Of a stretch of DNA of 64,000 nt, positions 11,583 to 23,960 are shown piece after piece (within the stretch, counting starts at the first letter, position 1; every line of letters starts with the position of its first letter). The notes under the pieces were generated by a model. It had not been told where the DNA came from. It did not search any database and worked only from the letters and a program-made list of their open reading frames with translations. The DNA is from Enoplolaimus lenunculus. Lineage: Eukaryota; Nematoda; Enoplea; Enoplida; Thoracostomopsidae. The DNA lies in the NCBI GenBank assembly GCA_030248215.1, contig JASANG010003380.1:1-64000 (forward strand), given 5' to 3'. The position numbers and the translations under genes are program-made.

Positions 11583-12610
11583 GAGATGTGCCGATTAATC
11601 GGCATCTATTACAATCGACGTTTTTCGTGAGTTTCACCATCTACACTGCAAAAAAATTGCCGACTCTTTGCCGATACGTACTTTTTGCACTATAACAGTC
11701 CCTTAGAGTGGTATCAGTTTTATTCTGGCGATATCGGGCGCGCCGTGGGAGGAAAACTGTTATCTTTGCGGTTGTGTTTGAAAATTCATTGTTTTTGCGT
11801 TTGTGTTCTAAAAAATTATAACGGAACGGTTCTTATATTTATATGATGTATATATATGTATATATATGTATATGTATATATATGTATATGTATATATATC
11901 AAAATTCGAATTTTTATTACATGTGTGAAGTATGTCTATTTGTTTAAGTAATTAATTTTTTTGAAATTGTTCAAAGTTTATAGTTTTTTGTATCCGTCGC
12001 TGATGCAACTAAAAAGTTTATTGAGTTTGTTTTATAGGAAAGTGTTGAGTTTAATATGTTGCTTTTGGGGCTATATTTTTGCCCACATATTATATCAGTC
12101 TGTCGACTATATCATTATGTGGTGTAAAAATTAGTCAGCGACGTGTTGACTACGACACCTTTCTGTATAAAACAAACTCGTAAACTTTTTAGTTGCATCG
12201 CGATTATCAAAAAACTATAAACTTTGCAACAATTTTCAAAAAATTAATTACTTAAACATATGTACATACTTCAGCACATGTAATAAAAAATTCGAATTTC
12301 CTGATATATATACATATACATATATATACATATACATATATATACATATATATACATCATTATAAAAACCTTCATTCTCATTAATTTTTTTCAAAACACA
12401 AACGCGAAAACGTTCATTTACAATTTTTCAAAATATACCGCAAAGAATAACATTTTCCTCACCACACACCACACTATATAAATAAAACATACGCACTTAG
12501 ATTTATATATACCTATCGGCAAAACATTTGCAATTTTTTCATTAACTTAAACTCACAAAAACGTCATTGTATAAATAAAGCCATTAATCGGCATATTTTA
12601 ACTATACACC
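11583..12610. repeat. Core foldback of the palindrome
   Basis: The innermost kilobase is bounded on both sides by a TTAGAGATGTGCCGATTAATCGGC-type sequence (abbreviated end: GATGTGCCGATTAATCGGC) in inverted orientation. It contains paired TATATGTATA arrays at about 11,850-11,900 and 12,303-12,355. It could be an older foldback element that seeded the larger palindrome. Confidence 0.5.
12083..12122. other. Centre of the palindrome
   Basis: A 40-bp imperfect self-complementary stretch running from CCACAT to ATGTGG, with its axis at about 12,103, is where the two arms meet. Pairing is interrupted by a few bases but resumes on both sides: GCAACTAAAAAGTTTA at about 12,006 pairs with its complement at about 12,183. 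There is essentially no unique spacer, so a long cruciform or hairpin is geometrically possible. Confidence 0.75.
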
Positions 12611-12897
12611 TTAATATATATATATATAATAAATGCTACCATCATTTCAGTGAACTCAGATTCATCCATCGTTTTTTGGGCCTATTTCAAAACCGAACAA
12701 GTACTATAGAAAAAATAAATCGACCAAAGATTTATAATACTCTCTAGTTTGGCATTTCAATGATAAATTATCACTACCAGTGCATAAGCGCTTATATATT
12801 GTGTACGACGCTTTTACTAAAATATTCAAACTCAGTTTTAAAAATTGCCTATAAATAATATTAAAAGCATTTTAATTTATATATATATTATATATAT

Positions 12898-13266
12898 CAG
12901 GGTTTCAGGAGGAACTTAAATTTTGTAGTAACAGGAACAGGAATTGAATTTCTTTGCAGGAACCGGAATCGGAATCGGAACAAGAATTTGGAATAATTTT
13001 CATTAACCACAAATAGCTTAAACGAATTGTCAGCTATTTCATCATCAAGGTTTGGCAAAACACAACAGAAACAGTTTATTAGCAAAATTGAAGTTTTTGC
13101 AAAAACACTTCTGTCGAAATAACAATTTTTTAAAGACAAAGTTTCCAATGCTTAAATGATCAGGCATAATTTGCCACAAAAACCGTAACTATTCCGGTTC
13201 CTGCATCTTCGAATGCAAAAACAAAAACAGGAATTGAATTTTCTGCAGGAATTCGGGTTGAACCCT
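12898..13266 (+). mobile_element. hAT-like element, GGGTTCAAC family (right core copy)
   Basis: A 369-bp element beginning CAGGGTTTCAGGAGGAAC and ending GGGTTGAACCCTG, set inside ATATAT flanks. It pairs with 10,564-10,883. Confidence 0.8.
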
Positions 13267-14025
13267 GATATATACATATATACTAACCACAACGGTTCAA
13301 TGTCACATTAAATTTAACATTAAACAAAAACTGATACATACACCAACGTATGAAAGCAAACATATGCCAGTTAGCAAACAGAATTTCCGATTTCGGTTAA
13401 AATTCCAATTCAAACCAAGTTACAATACCGGTTTCCGTACGGAACTTTAATTGTTCGCGGTGGTTTTAGGCAAACTTTTTCACACCTTATACGATATAAC
13501 AAAGCGTTGTACATCATTGTTTTCTACAATCTAATCCAAATAATCAATAACATTACACAACGACAATCTTTCCAAAAAGTATTACATTAAAAGAGGTAGT
13601 AAATGCTACCGACAAGAACGCGACTCCCGGTGGCATGCTTTGCGAGTCTCCGGAAGCATATTAAACTCGCAAATTGTCCTATGATGTGATGCTACCCTGC
13701 CACATTACCGATGGGCCCAAGACCCAAAACTACAAACTTCCTACTTCTCTAACCCAAATTTCATCACTTTCCAGACATAATTTATTCTCACACAGCACTT
13801 GGATGCCGTACCCATTACTGTGTCTATTCCCGGAAACACGATCCATTCCTCCGAAACACAACTACGCGGCGAATCGCACTATAAACTTTTAGTGACAGTC
13901 AGGTTCGCTTGCAAAACTCATTCAAAACAATTTACACACTCAACTCAAGTCATAGTTGTAGTTTGGTTTCAAGTTACCCTTCGTACTTCCGCGGCTCACT
14001 CTCTTAGCCATGCTCGCAACTACGG

Positions 14026-14040
14026 CCGGTGACGTCAGCG
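14026..14040 (+). promoter_or_regulatory. CRE-like TGACGTCA motif
   Basis: GGTGACGTCAGCG is a consensus palindromic CRE/ATF site in a locally less AT-rich block (13,700-14,260) of the right arm. The left-arm counterpart near 9,772 reads AACGTCACC and no longer matches fully. No transcript can be tied to it, so this is only a motif match. Confidence 0.2.
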
Positions 14041-14330
14041 CTGACCCCTCCGACGAACATTTTCGACACCCACAGGTTGAAAATTTTTCTTCGGCCAGCA
14101 TTAAAACAATTCTATGCAATGAAAAGCTCGCTTGCCGTCGCAGCAAAAATCTCCCCCTGTGCCCTTGTATTAGGAATCGCTCGTTGCACGCCAGTCCCTT
14201 GGTTCATTCGTCGTGCCTCGAAAATGGCAACTTATTCCGCTCTAAACGGTTCCACACCGTGAATTGAACCTTGTAGTATTTGTCCACTCGCTGACAAAGC
14301 ATTTTCAAACCCTTCTTCGTCAGCCTATTA

Positions 14331-14332
<2 letters not shown>

Positions 14333-14400
<68 letters not shown>

Positions 14401-14420
14401 CTATATATATCTATATATAT
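14333..14420. repeat. TA dinucleotide microsatellite (right arm)
   Basis: Counterpart of 9,396-9,482, similar in length. Confidence 0.95.
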
Positions 14421-14770
14421 TTATCTATATATTAAATGAAGCCCATAATATTTCATAAAACCCTCAAATTTATTTGTAGAGAAATCAGTCCTATCATATT
14501 TAAAATGTCCATCTCCCAAATTCACTAATGTTGCCAATCCATACATACACTGGTTTTAGCCCGTAGGGCCCTATTGGCTACGAACCGGATTATAAATAAA
14601 TTAAACCAGGCGTCGTATTACAAACCTGAGCCAACCCTAAGATTCACCTTTAAACAGACAATACCGCAAAAAAAGCCTAATTAGCTGCGCCTCTTCTCGG
14701 TCAACCAGCCCGACAACTACAAGATATCGACACTTTAAGCGTTCCAGTTTACAATTTCTTCGCCATAAAC

Positions 14771-15127
14771 CAGTGTGGCAACAAAGGTTCGGATTCGGAT
14801 GCGGAAAAATTTTGTGGATCAGATTCGGTTGTGAAAAAGTCGAATCCAAACGCCAAATCCAACCATGTTCGGCAATATGTTTTTCAGTTTTATACAATAA
14901 AAACTTTAAATCACTTGTTATATTAACAAAAAAAATTTGTTTCAGGTCACAAATCTCAAAACTGTAGTCGGGCACGAAATATATTAACGTTTAAAAGTTG
15001 TGCATCTTGCATTGCGTTGATATTCTGTATTAATGCTTTAACTTAAATTTGCAACTTGCTCGATTCGGATTCAGCAAATTAGCAATGGATTCGGATTCGA
15101 TCAAATTGTGAATTCGGTACCACCCTG
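14771..15127 (-). mobile_element. hAT-like miniature element with CAGGGTGGTACCG end (right arm)
   Basis: Mirror of 8,693-9,048, with target duplication CCATAAAC at 14,763-14,770 and 15,128-15,135. Confidence 0.87.
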
Positions 15128-15153
15128 CCATAAACCTATTTAACCATATATAT

Positions 15154-15576
15154 CAGGGTGCAAACCGGAACTGGATTATACTGGAATCGGAACAGCAAAT
15201 TTATGCCCGAATTCTAATCTTAGTCGGAATCGGAACTAGAAATTGTATAACTGTACCGATAATTTGTGTTAACAAATATAATATTGATTTAGGGCGTCCG
15301 TTGGCTGGCAACCGTTTTTAAAAACGTCGCATGAACAAATTGGCGATGATTTTTGGTTCTGTAAAGCTATACTACAATCTATTATTGATAAGTTAACTCA
15401 TCGAAAGCAATTCAATAGATAAATGATGCAGAATTCTTATACAAGATATCACAACAAATAGAATTAAAATTTAAATTTAAAAATTCCCATTCCGATTGAC
15501 TGTACACACAGAATCGGGATCGGAACTCGTTTTAAATCGCAATTCAAATCGGAATCGGAATTCCGGTTGCACCCTG
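15154..15576 (-). mobile_element. hAT-like miniature element with CAGGGTGCAACC ends (right arm)
   Basis: Mirror of 8,244-8,666. Confidence 0.8.
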
Positions 15577-16615
15577 CCATATATACATCTAAAATAAAGC
15601 CAATAAAACTAACTAACTATCTAAACCACTATTCCACGCACACACACATACATACGTATATAATATATATATATAATATATATAATATATATATATAATA
15701 TATAGTATATATAATAAATTTAAACGTAACATTATATATGCAACAATCGTAATAAATACTAATGGTTAGCCTAGTTAATCTTAAGCCAGCTCACAACCTC
15801 ACTAGGTCGACGATCGAAACACCAAGCCCATTATCTTAAACCCAAGCAAAGACGCCGAACATGGATCCTGCATTTAATTGCTAACGCAACTTCTATCAAT
15901 CAACATCTGTACTAGGCAAACGTGGCTAACATACATACGCAAAAACGTAGCCGAGGGGGTAAGGGTGGAGGTTAGTCGTCAAACCACACCCCCTTTCTCA
16001 AATTGGTTCATTGGTTTTGAAAAGCTTTTTCAATTGGTTAACTCAAACACCCCCTTCGAAATTTTTAAAACATTTTACATCCCCCCTGTTAATAGTTTCA
16101 ACTTCGCCCATGTACGTATACTCATGAATGCGCGTCCACAGGGGATAATGAGTCCGTAACCCCACACAATTTACGCTGTCGTAAACCAGGTAAAGACATT
16201 ACCATATTGAATAATCGCTTACACTTTGATAAATATATCTAAAGAAGATCCAGCACATTCCGCCGCCGTTTTTAATGGCGGGTCCCCTCAAAGCCAACCT
16301 TCCGGGTTCGCCACGACATGTAAGTAATACATATTTACGCAATTTACAATTATTTAAAACCACAACAGCTTGTTTTCAATACCATAAACCGTTGCTAAAG
16401 CCTACTACAAACGAGACATGTAGACAGTGGCAGGCAGTAATTACGCAAATATGATCTTAAATTCCATAATAGGTACTTAGTAAAAACGTGTATTTCAATT
16501 TAACTCCTGCAAACTATTTATTCAAATTTAAATTAAATTTCGTTAAACTCATTTACATACCTCGCGCATTAGCAAGTCGATCCTCAGTCCAAAACCTTCC
16601 TTTGGAACTAGTAAC

Positions 16616-16907
16616 CAGGGATGGGCGGTCTCGGTCAAATCAAGCGAGACCGAGGGCAAGACCGATACCCAACCTACCGGCACCGAGACTTTTGGTCTTT
16701 GGTCTGGGTCAATTTTCAACCGTTACCGAAAATGAAAATAATTCGCTAGTTTTCTCAAAACTCCATCAACAAAGTTCGGTAATGAAAATTATTTCAAATT
16801 CCCGTTCCTGTTGTTGTTGTTCCAGCAAATAAATTCAATTCCTGTTCCTGCAAAAAATTCAATTCCTGCTCCTGTTCCGGTAACACTTAGCTCCTGTTAG
16901 ACCCCTG
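16616..16907 (-). mobile_element. CAGGG-ended composite element (right arm)
   Basis: Mirror of 6,935-7,217, with small length changes in a short GTT-type repeat. Confidence 0.55.
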
Positions 16908-18034
16908 CTAAAACGTTTCAAATACTGACGTTTAGCTTCCACCCTGACAGTAGTTTAGCGGATGAAATCACGCCTAACGCTAACGCTTACGACTGTTAAT
17001 GTTCTAACCTTGTTTACTCCACGACAGGCGACAACTTGAAAGCACCCGCCCCGAATTATCACTCTAAACAACCCAAGCTAACGCAACATAGCACAATAAA
17101 CAGCTTACTTCAGCCGTTCACTTTGAGTATTCCTTTTAAGCTTAACCCCTACAAACCTTTATACACCCAACCATACCAAACACGCCATTCATAAACACTA
17201 GTTGCATGAAACAACATACCGCACAACATAGGCGCCGCACAACGACCACAGGTGACTGTCTTCGATTTTCAAAACCCAAAAATTGTATTAAGATTTAATG
17301 CTAAATTGTGTTTGACTTTTCGGTCGCGATGTTTTCCCCCCACGATTACAATTTGTGCCCTCCCGTACATACGTAGGTTATATCACTGATTTACGAACAG
17401 CACGGTACACCCCAGAGCAGAAACCCATTACACTATACATGAGTATACTTGAGTATACTATAAAGTAGATGCAATAAAAGCCTCTATAATACATTTCATT
17501 GATATAACCCAAAATGTCGACTGGCTAAGCTAACTTTAGCTGTCATCGGTACACGCGAGGAAAGACAACAGGTCCCATTCGCACATATTAACCTAACGAG
17601 TACGTGCGTATTAACAATATATAAAATCTAATCTATATATTACACAGGGTGCAGCCGGAATTACAATATACCGCAACCGGAATTTGAAAAAATTACCGGA
17701 AACGGAACCGGAACATGAAAAATACATGCCACCGAAAAAATTTTATTTCAATTTTCGTTTTTGCAATATTATTGATCAAACAACCCTAGTTGGGAATAGA
17801 TATTCACTTTATCTGTTGTATTTTCGATTTTCATAATCCACGGAAGTGAAATCGACCTTCAATGGTTTATTTTCGGAGATTGTCAATGTTTATATACTAT
17901 ACAAATGAAACCTGTTTAATTTTTATAGTCATTTTTAAGTAAAATATCTTAATTTCCACCGACCAAAATTTAATACCGGAATTGTAGATGAAACAAAACT
18001 TGCATAATTCGCTTCTATCAACATTTACTGATTA

Positions 18035-18073
<39 letters not shown>
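18035..18073 (-). repeat. AGT trinucleotide microsatellite (right arm)
   Basis: Complementary copy of the left-arm array. Confidence 0.95.
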
Positions 18074-18075
<2 letters not shown>

Positions 18076-18287
18076 AATAATAGTCATTTGAGAACAAGAC
18101 CTCATACCCTGAACTATATTATTGGTCCTATAAAGTACAACACATTAGCATAATCCATTGTTTTACCGCAACCGAACTATCGCCAGACGGAAGTCGCTTT
18201 GCTTCGGGTGATTTTAGCTGCAGAATACAACAGATTTCAAATTCTGATACCTTAAAAACATACGCCTACGCGCTGTTATGTACTGCT

Positions 18288-18402
18288 CAGGGTGCAACCG
18301 GAATTCCGATTTCGACTAGAATTCTGGTTCAAAACAAGTTTCGAATGCGGCATAAATGCGCCGTTTCGATTCCGATATTATCCACTTGCACTTTGCACCC
18401 TG
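18288..18402 (-). mobile_element. Short CAGGGTGCAA-ended element (right arm)
   Basis: Mirror copy of 5,400-5,514, of the same length. Confidence 0.65.
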
Positions 18403-18920
18403 ATACGTACTCCTGTGTTTCCGGAATACATTCCCAGACATTAAACACTTTTATACGCAATAGTATAACCTGGTCGATCCTAGAGTCCAAATATATTGTC
18501 TCGCTCGCTACATTAACGTTAGCTCCCAAAAAACTTTTATATGAGGTTAGGTTATATATTATACATTATACATATGAATATATTATATATAATATATAAA
18601 TATATAATATATTATATATTATATTTTATATACAAATATATACATATATATATAATATATATAATATATACTTGAAAACCCACAGAATCGCTAACGCGTG
18701 ACTAATCCGATGACATGAATTTAATTAGAGTATTTGTACCACTCGCACACAGCGACATATATCCTTGTTTAATCTGGATGTCATTTTGTTCGGATATACG
18801 TTTCACCGACGTATTAACCAGGAATTCAGTTCCGAAGAGTAAAACCTTATTTTTGAACCTTAGCAGGATATTTTAATACCTGCAAAAACGCGTATTTGAC
18901 TCTTGCAAATCTTCGCCAAA

Positions 18921-19311
18921 CAGGGTGCAACCGGAATTACAATTTACCGGAACCGGAATTTGAAAATTTTACCAGAACCGGAACCGGAACCGGAGAATGA
19001 AAAATGCATTTCACCAAAAATTTCATTTTAATCTTATTTTTTGCTCTATTATTTGTGAAATAACCTTAGTCGAACATAGGTATTTATTTTATTTGTTGTA
19101 TTTTAGATTTTCATCATCGACTGAAGTGAAATCCACCATCAATGGCTTATATTCGGAGTACAAGTGGCTGTCAAAAGAGATTCTTAAAAATTAGCAAAGT
19201 TAAGAAAACGGCCAAATTATAATACCGGAATTTTTAAATCCGGTAAAAATTTACCGGAACCGGAAGGTGAAAAATTGCCGGAACCGGAACCGGAATTCCG
19301 GTTGCACCCTG
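18921..19311 (-). mobile_element. hAT-like miniature element, CCGGAA-rich family (right arm)
   Basis: Mirror copy of the 4,488 element, also 391 bp, flanked by TCGCCAAA at 18,913-18,920 and 19,312-19,319. The shared target duplication shows that insertion came before the arms were duplicated. Confidence 0.88.
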
Positions 19312-22300
19312 TCGCCAAATAATATCTCTATCTTTCCCCTTGCGCAAATTACTAACGTTTGGACAGACGAAACGAGAAAAACTTCTGGTCCCGATAATAT
19401 ATAATCATTTAACCTGTAGCAAGTTATATAGAAACTTTGAAATTTGGAAAGAAAAAGCAATAATATACCGTATATCACGGAAGGTAAACGGATGCGGATG
19501 TTTCCAAATTCGCGAATGCGGATGTGTTTCAAATTCCCGTGTCCGAGTTGTCATGTTTGTTCGTCATCAATTGACACGTTTTAATAAGCAGACAAAATTG
19601 AATTTGATATTTTATAAATAATACATATAAGATATAACTTGTGAGCCCTATCATCCGCAATTGCTACTTAGCAAGATTGAACGCAGTTTAATATTTCCTT
19701 GTGTAATTTTTTTAAAATATGCCGAAAAAGCTCAACTACTAACCAGCTGATTCCGCCGGAGATGAAGGAGTAGAGAGCGGTAGCGAGATACATGTGATTG
19801 CGTCCACGTCGAGCATCATAGAAACCGATTTGGGTCCGAAGTCAACGCACACTAACCCGTACCCTCTACCCAATGAGTAACTCAATACAATGAATTGAGA
19901 TAAATACAACCAATACATACAGTGTCAGTGATTAACAATTCTTACACGTATACGCAGTGTCAAGCTCCTATGGTAAACACCATATGGAAGTCTCTCTCGG
20001 CAGCAAGTCTCGGTATTTGGCAGGTCTCGATGAGCTTTTACTCGGTCTCGATTTTTTAAATCTCGGTGGTTTGGAAACAGGACCAGAAGTCGAGAATTCA
20101 GCAAATGTATCGCTGTATTGTTAAAATAAGTGATGTATGATGATTACAATTTCGCTGTGAATCTATGATGAACTTTCATAGTTACGCAATAATTATAAGC
20201 TGATACTCTGAAAAAACACAAAAAACTATAAAAAACACAAAAAACAACGAAAAACTTATCACAAATAATTAAGACGAATGTAAGAAACGTTACATCGCAT
20301 GTTTTCAAATCATATGAGCAGCCTGTATACGTGGACGCAAAATTAAAAGCGTTCCAACTAATTGATAAACTGCAAAAAGTGTCGGCATATTTTGAAGCGT
20401 TGAAGCTGACACTCATGAAAACTGTCTTATTACGATGCATATTAAATGAAAATTCGGAAGATCAACGCAATGATAACAATCAATCACCATGATGATACAT
20501 ATACAACCCATATGTATATGCAGATAATTAAAACTGATGTTTCAAACTGTTCAAACATTAATTATTCGTACATATTCTACACACTGCAACTAGCCCAGTG
20601 TCCAGCGGACCTGTTGCCAAACCGAGCCGCAGCCTCATCCCCTCGCTAGAAATATTCTGCCTACGACCCCTGAATAGTTTTAGTCAATCTTGTAAGACAT
20701 GTAAATCCCAAAATGCCCTCATACTTGTTTCAGGATGCCTCTGGAATATACAGCTGCCTACGATTTTGTTGGTTATAAAGACCAACACGGCTCTTTGTAT
20801 TTCCGTTCAAATACACCAATACACCAAGTTATATACATAAATACATCAGAGAATACATTAATTTATGCATATGCCAAAATTCCCTAATTCACGAGCAAAC
20901 TACTTCTAGTTCAAGGCGCGTATGTTTAAACCACCAAAGTTCAGCGCAATAATCCCAGAGCTAGGGGAAATATTTCAGGCAAATATTTGTCTTAGCAAAT
21001 ACTTTTCTTCGTTGAACACAATAAGTGCGTAATTCACTAAATTCAACATAAACTAAGAAATTCACAAAACTGGCTAAACTACAGAAAGATGAAACCGACA
21101 AACTACAACCCTCAAGTGACCGGTGAGACAAGTGAATTTGCAATTCTTTCACAGTTTATCCATTCGTTCACAGCTCAATAATAACATTTATAATCTTAGG
21201 TAAAATTTCGGATAATCCATGTGAGCTGTGTCTAAACAGCATATGTAACTATAATAATTGTTCGATGTAGCTCACGAAGATATTTCACGTTTAGTCAAGC
21301 AGGGTCCAACTGGACACCAAAAAATACCGGAGCCGGATATCTACGCGCAAATTTGAACAAAAACTTAAGCATTATCCACACAAATTTTATGTGTATGTAC
21401 TATATACTTGCTATAATTTTTGTTTCTACAAGGGTGTCTTAATATTAACTGAGCTTCGCGAAGTACTTATACTTATCAATTCAAACAAAATTCGCAGCCA
21501 AATACTGTGATTTGGGTCATAAATAAATCTTTAATAAACAGTTATGTAATATTTTTGAGCAATAAATATCCGGCAATGTAGAATACCACAGCTGGATGTT
21601 GACTTTTTGCCGGAGAGGAATATCCGGATGCACTCTAACTGATGTCTAGGTAAAAGTCAACTTACATCATTTTTCAACCAATTTACACAAATGAAGGGCT
21701 TCGTTATGTATAGAAATCTGCTAAAATCAACACCGCTCTATGTGCTTTACGTACGTAATTGAACACAGGCAGCACCAATTATGATGTGGCCCTTACAGCT
21801 TATATATAAACTTATAAGCAACAACAATCAAACTGGTACCTACATGTTGATTCTGGTCATATTCTTTATGTATGTATGTGACTTATTCACGGTTAACAGA
21901 AGTTACTTTTCAATTGTTGTTAATACACGTACCGCTTGCCATTCGGTGAATACTCAAAATTGCGATTAGATTACCGCTTTTGACAATATTTGGGGTTGTG
22001 AAACTAAAACGTGGTTAATCCAGCACGATACGACCGCTGTCTCCGCTCAAACTCAAACCAATGAAAACTTGCGTGCATACAACGTTTCGATCTCATTGGT
22101 ACCTAACCACTGAGCCACGCTGCTTCACATACAACTTGCATGCTTTTTGGTTCTGCAAAGCTTTACGATCATCTGAGCGTTTTTAGTCAACAAAGCAGAA
22201 ATATGAAGTTTTCAAGCAAGTGACCACAAGTAAGCATAAAGTGGTGCAATTAATTTCATTTAGTGACATATTAATTACACATAATAAGTCGAATTAAACT

Positions 22301-23960
22301 ACCATTTCACAACCGTTACAAAACAATACGAACTGAATCAGTATAAGAATTTTTTTATAAATTGTCAATTTTGGTTTTAATGCTTATAATTTTTCTTGAC
22401 ATCGTCCTTGACATTTACCTCTTCTTTTTCCAATTAAAGTTGGGTTTCGTATAAGAGAAGAAAGCCGGTTTTCATCAATGAATTACCCGGAAGCTTTTGA
22501 AAGCTAAACCTTGGATCTTCTGGTTTATCGAAATATGCGCTGTTTTTTTCAAAAAATTCGAAATTTTCACGCTCAGAACGATGCGGCGGATCAGAAATAA
22601 CATTTTCTCAAATTTTTTTCTGTTTTCCCTGTTTTTCAAGACTTTCGCGTGTTGAGAGTGACTTGCTTTTAACGATAATTATCAGAAGTACACTAAAGTT
22701 GCTTAGTGCCGGGGTTTGGTTCAGCAACCGCCCATTCTGCTTAGTTTCCCTTTAGAAAAGCGGGGAGTTCAAGAGGTGGCAGCGACCTTGAAAGGCTTAT
22801 AATAAAACATTGATCTTGTTCTTACATAATTAAAGAAAGATCTCTAAAAATCACAGTTGTTACGATGATATTTTTTGCAGTGAGTTAATCATGAAAAAAT
22901 TGCACCACTGTGTTTGTCTCTACAAGCCCTGTCGAGCGGTATGTCATTTATTCATCTTTTTGAAAAAAATTCAATTATAAGGATGGACAATTATAAGATG
23001 AGAAAAATCGCTAAAAAATTTTTGGAAAATTTTTGAAATTGAATGTTTATCATCCATTGTATTGCGACGAAAGCAATGCACACTTGCACAGCCATTCTTA
23101 GCAGACAATACGGAATGCTTATCATCAATAGCGGTTACTAAGCAAATTGTTAATCAAATCAAGGCCAGACTTTAATGTTAGCAGTTGCCTTTCTCAGGCA
23201 ACTGCAAGTTTACAGGTAACAAACTTTAGTCCCTCACCACTTCACCTAGCTAGGTAATTAATGCTAGATGTACCGCTTAATATATTTTACTGGTGTAGAA
23301 CTTCAGATTGGCAACTGGTCCGTGACATTTTCAACGCAGTTGTTTTGTGTCAAAATAAATTGTCTTAAAATTTCAAGACTCGTACATTTTAATTTTTTAA
23401 AACATTAATGTCTTGTCAAGAAATAGTTGTCCTTTATATTAAAGAATTACTGTTCTGATTTTCATGAATGTAGAAAAGTGGCTCCGTTTATTCTTTAAGA
23501 GAGTATAATTCAATTCAATTTCAATGATATTTCGGGTTGAACTCAGACACCCTCCAACCTAAGTTTACATCTTGGACGTATTTTAGTTTGTAAAAATTGG
23601 GAATTTGGTTGAGCTTAACTCCCAATTTCTCTTCTGATGATTTCAATTTAATACTAATTTTTTTAAGACTTGAATATAATAAACGTTTTTATCCAATATT
23701 TGTACTGCGGAACCAAAAATGTACTGATATTTTGAACATTTCAGAAATGTATATATAATTTATTGGTGTATTACTGTGGTTACAGCGACGCGCTGAGTTG
23801 AATTGCGCAATATTTTGTTCTGGATAACTGGTTTAACGTTCCTAATTTACTGTTAATTTTTAATTGCTTTTGATTTAAAAAAACTGTTAAAAGCAATTAT
23901 TCCATCAAAATGTCCCTCCCTTTTGGGTGCCAACGTTGTCCCTACCCACTCTCTCTATAC

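Larger units (their letters stand above)
1..12102 (+). repeat. Left arm of a giant inverted repeat (palindrome)
   Basis: Reading this stretch forward gives nearly the same sequence as reading 12,104 to about 23,960 on the minus strand. Anchor pairs are 815/23,139, 5,273/18,529, 7,004/16,832, 7,950/15,878, 8,693/15,127 and 11,593/12,590. Homology still runs at base 1, so the outer end may lie outside the window. Between about 4.4 and 9.2 kb the arms are almost identical (a 66-codon stretch at 5,273-5,473 has no change). By eye the outer 4 kb is roughly 85-90% identical and the core roughly 85-93%. No open frame in the arm resembles a known protein. The contents are hAT-like miniature elements, AT dinucleotide tracts and unassigned AT-rich sequence. 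Stretches not covered by a sub-feature below (for example 600-4,400 and 9,500-10,500) hold nothing I recognise. Confidence 0.93.
12104..23960 (-). repeat. Right arm of the giant inverted repeat
   Basis: Mirror copy of the left arm. The last recognisable homology is the stretch around 23,911-23,950, which matches bases 10-50 on the other strand; after about 23,960 the sequence is single-copy relative to the left arm. It lacks the 367-bp element found at 10,888-11,254 in the left arm. At 19,730-19,880 it has a patch, open apart from one early stop, that is strongly altered in the left arm. No gene could be assigned. Uncovered stretches such as 19,620-23,300 show only degenerate AT-rich sequence. 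Confidence 0.93.

Noticed and set aside
815-23200. Many open frames of 60-115 codons in the palindrome, each with a mirror copy
   Set aside because: They appear on both strands, cross transposon ends and microsatellites, and show no domain or splice pattern. Mirror conservation follows from the duplication, not from coding.
1-23960. Palindrome as a Polinton or other large virus-like element with long terminal repeats
   Set aside because: No polymerase, integrase, capsid or packaging-ATPase signal in any frame, and the repeats meet in the middle instead of flanking a gene block.
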